Shown here piece by piece: positions 15,213 through 18,595 of a stretch of DNA of 18,595 nucleotides. Made by a program: the position numbers and the translations under genes. This DNA comes from Spirochaetota bacterium (GTDB lineage Bacteria; Spirochaetota; B62-G9; DRHN01): positions 1 to 18,595 of the forward strand of contig JAGLSF010000006.1 of assembly GCA_023136305.1 (NCBI GenBank), given 5' to 3'. Position 1 is the stretch's first letter. Every line of letters starts with the position of its first letter. Under the pieces are notes generated by a model, which ran no database searches, was not told the origin of the DNA, and was given only the letters and a program-made list of their open reading frames with translations.

Positions 15213-15262
15213 AAGGGGGGGGAAGGAACCACGCAGGCAGCTGATCTTCGAAAATGCTACTC

Positions 15263-15268
15263 AGGAGG
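15263..15268 (+). promoter_or_regulatory. Ribosome binding site deciding the hydrolase start
   Basis: AGGAGG lies six bases before the ATG at 15275 and rules out the frame's earlier ATG at 15254, which would place the site inside the coding region. Confidence 0.75.
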
Positions 15269-15274
15269 TTGAAG

Positions 15275-16243
15275 ATGGCAAAAAAGGTACGGGCCGCGTC
15301 TGTGCAGTTCGAACATGCGGCAGGAGATAAGGCAGCAAACATGGGGAAGATCGACCGGTTTCTCGACAAGGCGGTAAACCAGAAGGTGCAGCTCCTGGTT
15401 TTTCCTGAGTGCTGCATAACCGGCTATTGGTTTCTGAGAAAGTTGTCGAGGCAAAATCTCGTCGATCTGGCGGAACCGGTCTTTGATGGGCCGTCCACAC
15501 AGGCCCTGAAAAAACGTGCCCAGGAAACGGGGATCGTGCTCGGTGCCGGGTTCGTCGAGATCGATAAAAAGGGAGAACTGTTCAACACCTATGTGGTCGC
15601 CCATCCTGACGGGAAGTCATATCGGCATCGAAAGCTGCACTGCTTCATCAGCGAACATCTGGGTTCGGGATCGGAATACACCGTCTTCGATGCACCCTTC
15701 GGCCTCTCTGTTGGTGTACTTATCTGCTATGACTGCAACATAGGCGAGAACGTGCGTATGACGGCACTCAAGGGAGCACAGATACTGATGGCGCCCCATC
15801 AGACGGGGGGATGTACCTCAACGAACCCGCACACCATGGGGCTGGTGGAGCGTTCTCTGTGGGAAAATCGGCATCAGAATCCCGACGCGATCGAAGAGGA
15901 GTTCAGGGGCCCGAAGGGAAGGGAGTGGCTCATACGATGGCTCCCTGCCCGTGCACACGACAACGGACTCTTTCTTCTCTTCAGCAACGGTGTGGGAGTC
16001 GACGATAACGAGATACGTACAGGGAATGCGATGATCATCGATCCCTACGGCAGAATTCTTGCAGAAACCTGGAAGGCGGATGACGATATGGTCGTTGCCG
16101 ATCTTGACCTATCACTGCTGCAGGAGAACACAGGACAACGGTGGATACGAACCCGCCGGCCCGAGCTCTACGAAATGCTTACGAAGCCGACCGGTCTCGA
16201 ACAGGACACCCGTTCTGTACGGTTTGATGAAAAAGGCGTGTAG
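15275..16243 (+). CDS. Carbon-nitrogen hydrolase (nitrilase superfamily)
   Basis: A 322-residue member of the nitrilase superfamily, which hydrolyses non-peptide C-N bonds (amides, carbamoyl groups or nitriles) through a thioester intermediate. The Glu-Lys-Cys triad is complete: Glu45 in VFPEC, Lys120 in HRKLHCF and Cys151 in ICYDCN. The long conserved stretches APHQTGGC, EFRGPKGREWLIRWLPARA and NGVGVDDNEIRTGNAM match a compact group of proteobacterial-type family members that I recognise by pattern but whose substrate is unassigned. A C-terminal tail after about residue 290 is family-typical. No signal peptide is visible, so it is cytoplasmic. It stands alone between the fumarase terminator and the promoter of the next gene. 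Family firm, substrate unknown; an aliphatic amidase or nitrilase role is equally possible. Confidence 0.92.
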   Translation: MAKKVRAASVQFEHAAGDKAANMGKIDRFLDKAVNQKVQLLVFPECCITGYWFLRKLSRQNLVDLAEPVFDGPSTQALKKRAQETGIVLGAGFVEIDKKGELFNTYVVAHPDGKSYRHRKLHCFISEHLGSGSEYTVFDAPFGLSVGVLICYDCNIGENVRMTALKGAQILMAPHQTGGCTSTNPHTMGLVERSLWENRHQNPDAIEEEFRGPKGREWLIRWLPARAHDNGLFLLFSNGVGVDDNEIRTGNAMIIDPYGRILAETWKADDDMVVADLDLSLLQENTGQRWIRTRRPELYEMLTKPTGLEQDTRSVRFDEKGV

Positions 16244-16250
16244 ATTACAC

Positions 16251-16279
16251 TTGTAAATATACCCTTTCTCAAATACAAT
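16251..16279 (+). promoter_or_regulatory. Predicted sigma70-like promoter of the SixA-like gene
   Basis: TTGTAA (16251-16256) and TACAAT (16274-16279) are 17 bases apart, in the AT-rich gap just after the hydrolase stop. Transcription would start near 16286, leaving a leader of about 85 bases. The following genes lie on the same strand and may share it. Confidence 0.5.
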
Positions 16280-16370
16280 AGAAAAGAGAAGCCGATCATT
16301 GTTTGAACACGGGCGCCTGCGCGTACACTAAAAAGAACTGTCATCAAGGTAACAGGTGGGGGGTCAGGAT

Positions 16371-16838
16371 ATGTATCTCTACCTCGTACAACACGGTGAA
16401 GCTGTTTCCAAAGAAGCCGATCTCGAACGGCCCCTGACTCGAGAGGGGCGAGCTGAGGTTAAGAAGGTGGCTTCTCATCTTGCAGCTTATTCGGAGATAT
16501 CGGTTCAGAAAATTTACCACAGCGAAAAGCTGAGGGCAGAGCAGACAGCCACGATTATCGCACGGGAGCTGCATCTCGGGAAAAAGGTAGAGGAGGGAAA
16601 GGAGCTCAACCCGCAGTCCCTTCCCTGGGGATGGGTCGAGCGGCTCGCAGATATTCAGGAGAATGTGATGATCATCGGTCATCTTCCCCATCTCAAGCGT
16701 CTTACCGCTCTGCTCGTGTGCCAGGACGAAAGCAAGAAATGCGTAGATTTTACAAAGGGCGGTGTGGTTTGTCTGTTTCGGGATGATTCGGGTATCTGGT
16801 CACTGCAATGGATCATCGTTCCGCAGATCCTCCCCTGA
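16371..16838 (+). CDS. SixA-like phosphohistidine phosphatase (histidine phosphatase family)
   Basis: A 155-residue histidine phosphatase of the SixA branch, which removes phosphate from phosphohistidine in phosphotransfer proteins. The N-terminal motif is LVQHGEA, with catalytic His8 in a QHG variant of the usual RHG, followed by ERPLTREGRAEVKKVASHL. IYHSEKLRAEQTA and VMIIGHLPH with the second catalytic histidine His104 follow. The compact length suits SixA rather than phosphoglycerate mutase. ATG 16371 is preceded by a GGTGGGGGG run; a GTG at 16356 is possible but would add five residues without a ribosome site. Cytoplasmic. QHG in place of RHG is common in SixA-like proteins as far as I recall, so activity is still expected. 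Target phosphoproteins are unknown. Confidence 0.87.
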   Translation: MYLYLVQHGEAVSKEADLERPLTREGRAEVKKVASHLAAYSEISVQKIYHSEKLRAEQTATIIARELHLGKKVEEGKELNPQSLPWGWVERLADIQENVMIIGHLPHLKRLTALLVCQDESKKCVDFTKGGVVCLFRDDSGIWSLQWIIVPQILP

Positions 16839-16908
16839 GAGTACCATATTCCATATCTGTGCAGTCTTCCCTTCCGGGGTACCCTGCTTACGGGAATAAC
16901 CATCGCTT

Positions 16909-17394
16909 ATGGGAAAGCCTCTTCGTACACTGTTTGTCAGGCTTGTTCTTGAAAAGGCCATTATCTTTGAGGAACGGTCATACCGGTATTACGAGTCTGT
17001 ACTTCAGGTGTCGATAATGGAGGACTCATTCGATCTCATAAAGAAACTGCAGGGGCAGGAGCTTCATCACCGAATCATGCTCGAGGAAATGCAGCGCAGA
17101 ACCACTGTGGAGGTAAAAGCTTCCGGGAGCAGGAAACAACTGGCGGTGGAGGAGTTTCCGTCCGGGGACCTGGATGTCATGTGTGAAGAATGGCCTGTGA
17201 TATCCCCCGGGGATTCAAAAAAGGTGATACTTGGGAAAGCCCTGCAGAAGGAACTCTGCGCCTACCGATTCTATAAAAAGATGATGGAGCATGCTCGAAG
17301 CGATGGCCTGACCCGTCTCTTTGAAACACTCATGTACGAAGAGATGCAGCATACACGGTCTATTGAAGAGGAACTGGAGAAGATTTCATCGTGA
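16909..17394 (+). CDS. Ferritin-like di-iron protein (rubrerythrin-type fold)
   Basis: A 161-residue protein with two helical pairs in the rubrerythrin/ferritin-like pattern. The iron ligands are Glu22, then Glu51-x-x-His54 in QELHHRIMLEE, Glu115 in KELCAYRFYKK, and Glu145-x-x-His148 in EEMQHTRSIEEEL. Both half-sites therefore match an E...ExxH motif. A hydrophilic insert of about 40 residues (65-105) lies between the pairs. No C-terminal rubredoxin domain with CxxC pairs is present, so it is not a full rubrerythrin. Likely roles are peroxide or oxygen reduction, or iron binding. The start at 16909 has only a weak ACGGGA site. Its stop overlaps the start of the next gene (GTGA), so the two are co-translated. 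Confidence 0.82.
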   Translation: MGKPLRTLFVRLVLEKAIIFEERSYRYYESVLQVSIMEDSFDLIKKLQGQELHHRIMLEEMQRRTTVEVKASGSRKQLAVEEFPSGDLDVMCEEWPVISPGDSKKVILGKALQKELCAYRFYKKMMEHARSDGLTRLFETLMYEEMQHTRSIEEELEKISS

Positions 17395-18170
17395 AAGGGC
17401 TGGCCAAGTGCTTTGAAGATGTGCTGGAGAAGGGTGTATCCTATACCGTCATGGATGCCGGGCTTCGCGTGGTAGAGGTGAAGGCCGTCACCGGGACGGT
17501 TGACAAGTGCGGTGAGCTGGACGAACATTTCCGCTACATAAAGAGGCACGACCGGCACGAGAGAAGTCGTCGGCATGGAATGGGCGAGGCTTTTCAGAAA
17601 TATACCTTTTTTCCGCCCATAGACCTCTACCTCTACAGGGGAGAGTACTATGTGGTCGACGGTAACAGGCGTGTCGCAACCGCAATTCAGATGGGCATTG
17701 CATACATCGACGCCACAGTTACCGAATATGTCAGCAGGGACAACTACATTGAGATGGCTGGGGCATTGTACAGGCGGAGGTTTGAAATAGAGGCAGGTAT
17801 CCGCAATATCATACTGGCCTTTGAGAACGGCTTTGAGGTCCTGCTCAGGGAGGTGGAGGGATACACGACGGACCAGGATCCGTCTACCCGCGGGAGAAAC
17901 TGGTACTCCCAAGTGTATTTACCCCGGTGCAAAAAGATAGAGAAGTCCATTCTGCCGGCGCACTATAAAAATTTAAGGACGGGAGACATATACGTGCTCA
18001 TGGGCGAGTTCTATCGCAACTTCATGGGGGGAATACCTGAGGATACAGACTACGATACCATTATATCGGGATTCATCTTTGCCCATGGTTTACGGCATCG
18101 GCGCAATCTCCGAAGTCCGGTATACAGATTGCTCACTCATGTTTTCCTGAACAGGATAAAGAGCACATAG
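17391..18170 (+). CDS. ParB-like-domain protein of unknown function
   Basis: A 259-residue protein starting at GTG 17391, which overlaps the ferritin-like stop by four bases. The N-terminal half carries a ParB/sulfiredoxin-like domain: FPPIDLYLYRGEYYVVDGNRRVATAIQMG, with the box Asp90-Gly91-Asn92-Arg93-Arg94 that normally binds a nucleotide. The C-terminal half (WYSQVYLPRCKKIEKSI and FYRNF) is conserved in a group of non-partitioning ParB-like proteins of Chloroflexi and Actinobacteria, as I recall. No helix-turn-helix is apparent, and there is no ParA neighbour or parS-like repeat, so chromosome partition is unlikely. Pairing with a di-iron protein suggests a redox or stress role. Domain recognition is good, function unknown. 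Confidence 0.75.
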   Translation: MKGLAKCFEDVLEKGVSYTVMDAGLRVVEVKAVTGTVDKCGELDEHFRYIKRHDRHERSRRHGMGEAFQKYTFFPPIDLYLYRGEYYVVDGNRRVATAIQMGIAYIDATVTEYVSRDNYIEMAGALYRRRFEIEAGIRNIILAFENGFEVLLREVEGYTTDQDPSTRGRNWYSQVYLPRCKKIEKSILPAHYKNLRTGDIYVLMGEFYRNFMGGIPEDTDYDTIISGFIFAHGLRHRRNLRSPVYRLLTHVFLNRIKST

Positions 18171-18208
18171 GGATGGCCCGGTACGTATAGGGGCCTTATT
18201 GTATAGAT

Positions 18209-18214
18209 GGAGGA
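18209..18214 (+). promoter_or_regulatory. Ribosome binding site of the metallophosphoesterase start
   Basis: GGAGGA lies six bases before the GTG at 18221 and supports this as the true start. The 50-base gap after the ParB-like stop also holds a weak GGCCC/GGGCC inverted repeat at 18175-18195. Confidence 0.65.
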
Positions 18215-18220
18215 ACTTTG

Positions 18221-18595
18221 GTGCACATTCTTGCGGTTTCGGACAGGAGGCACAGGGCACTCTACGATTACTTTGATCGGGAGCGCTGGAGGGATATCGA
18301 CCTGGTAATCTCCTGCGGAGATATTGACGCAAGATACCTCTCTTTCCTTGTGACCATGATACCGAAGCCGCTGATCTTCGTTCCGGGAAATCATGACGAA
18401 GCCTATATAAAAAATCCGCCTGAGGGATGCGATTCCATAGACGACAGGGTTGTCAGGATAGACGGTGCCCTAATCGGTGGGCTTGGAGGTTCATTCTGGT
18501 ACAATGGAAAGGGGCTGCAGTATACGGAACGGCAGATGATGCAGAAGGGGCGGAAGCTCATACGGAAAGCCAGGAAGATGGGGGGGCTGGACATC
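18221..18595 (+). CDS. Metallophosphoesterase, truncated by the window end
   Basis: A reading frame open from GTG 18221 to the last base, 125 codons with no stop, so the gene continues beyond the window. The translation begins VHILAVSDRRHRALYDYF, with Asp8 in SDRRH at the first metal position, Gly33-Asp34 in SCGDIDARYL, and GNHDEAY (56-62) at the third. A GGLGGSFWYNGKG stretch follows. These are the motifs of calcineurin-like phosphoesterases, in the small single-domain class (YfcE/Icc-like or Ser/Thr phosphatase-like). The first motif has Arg where DxH is usual, so one metal ligand may be missing or replaced. The GGAGGA site six bases upstream supports the GTG start. It follows the ParB-like gene on the same strand and could belong to the same operon. 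Confidence 0.8.
   Translation, partial: MHILAVSDRRHRALYDYFDRERWRDIDLVISCGDIDARYLSFLVTMIPKPLIFVPGNHDEAYIKNPPEGCDSIDDRVVRIDGALIGGLGGSFWYNGKGLQYTERQMMQKGRKLIRKARKMGGLDI

Noticed and set aside
15151..15213. A 20-codon plus-strand frame starting ATGGCTAGTGAC and running through the terminator hairpin
   Set aside because: No ribosome site, and its second half is fixed by the hairpin sequence, so it is not supported as a gene.
17391..18170. A chromosome or plasmid partition ParB
   Set aside because: There is no ParA neighbour, no visible helix-turn-helix segment and no parS-like 16-base palindrome nearby; only the nucleotide-binding box is shared.

Overview
The window reads as chromosomal DNA of a free-living bacterium of moderate G+C content with tightly packed genes, strong AGGAGG-type ribosome sites and recognisable sigma70-like promoters. 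A secreted von Willebrand A (vWA) protein with one transmembrane anchor, a transmembrane PASTA-less Ser/Thr kinase with a PEGA-like outer domain, a class II fumarase and a ferritin-like protein are all present. The gene content would fit a spirochaete or another deep-branching, probably anaerobic Gram-negative lineage. No rRNA or marker gene is present, so the taxon is a guess. I see no transposase, phage gene, CRISPR array, tRNA or rRNA.

Layout. (1) 15-1938: a divergent pair, a class II ketose-bisphosphate aldolase of the GatY/KbaY type (minus) and a classical short-chain dehydrogenase (plus). Their shared 277-base spacer holds a promoter for each gene and two near-identical 17-base dyads in the aldolase leader. 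(2) 2231-8599: six plus-strand genes forming a phospho-signalling cluster: a small FHA protein, an unknown 176-residue protein, a PPP/calcineurin-like phosphatase, a transmembrane Ser/Thr kinase, a polytopic membrane FHA protein and a secreted/anchored vWA-FHA protein. (3) 8630-13518: a minus-strand run, in order of transcription DUF885 zinc peptidase, ATP-grasp-like ligase, SAM methyltransferase, and a protein that fuses a second copy of the unknown 176-residue domain to an HU/IHF-like DNA-binding domain. (4) 13641-16243: class II fumarase, a strong hairpin terminator, then a nitrilase-superfamily hydrolase. (5) 16371-18595: a SixA-like phosphohistidine phosphatase, a ferritin-like di-iron protein overlapping by four bases with a ParB-like-domain protein, and the start of a metallophosphoesterase cut by the window end.

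How the genes may work together. In region 2 the kinase has a cytoplasmic catalytic domain and an outer PEGA-like domain, and the vWA protein has an outer vWA domain and a cytoplasmic FHA domain. This suggests a signalling complex spanning the membrane, with the small soluble FHA protein as the best phosphothreonine reader and the metallophosphatase as the eraser. The unknown 176-residue protein belongs to this cluster. Its paralogue, fused to an HU-like domain and encoded convergently next to the cluster, offers a possible route from kinase signalling to DNA or the nucleoid. That pair is the most novel item in the window. The peptidase/ATP-grasp/methyltransferase run is a second candidate for an undescribed pathway, perhaps acting on peptides or amino-acid conjugates.
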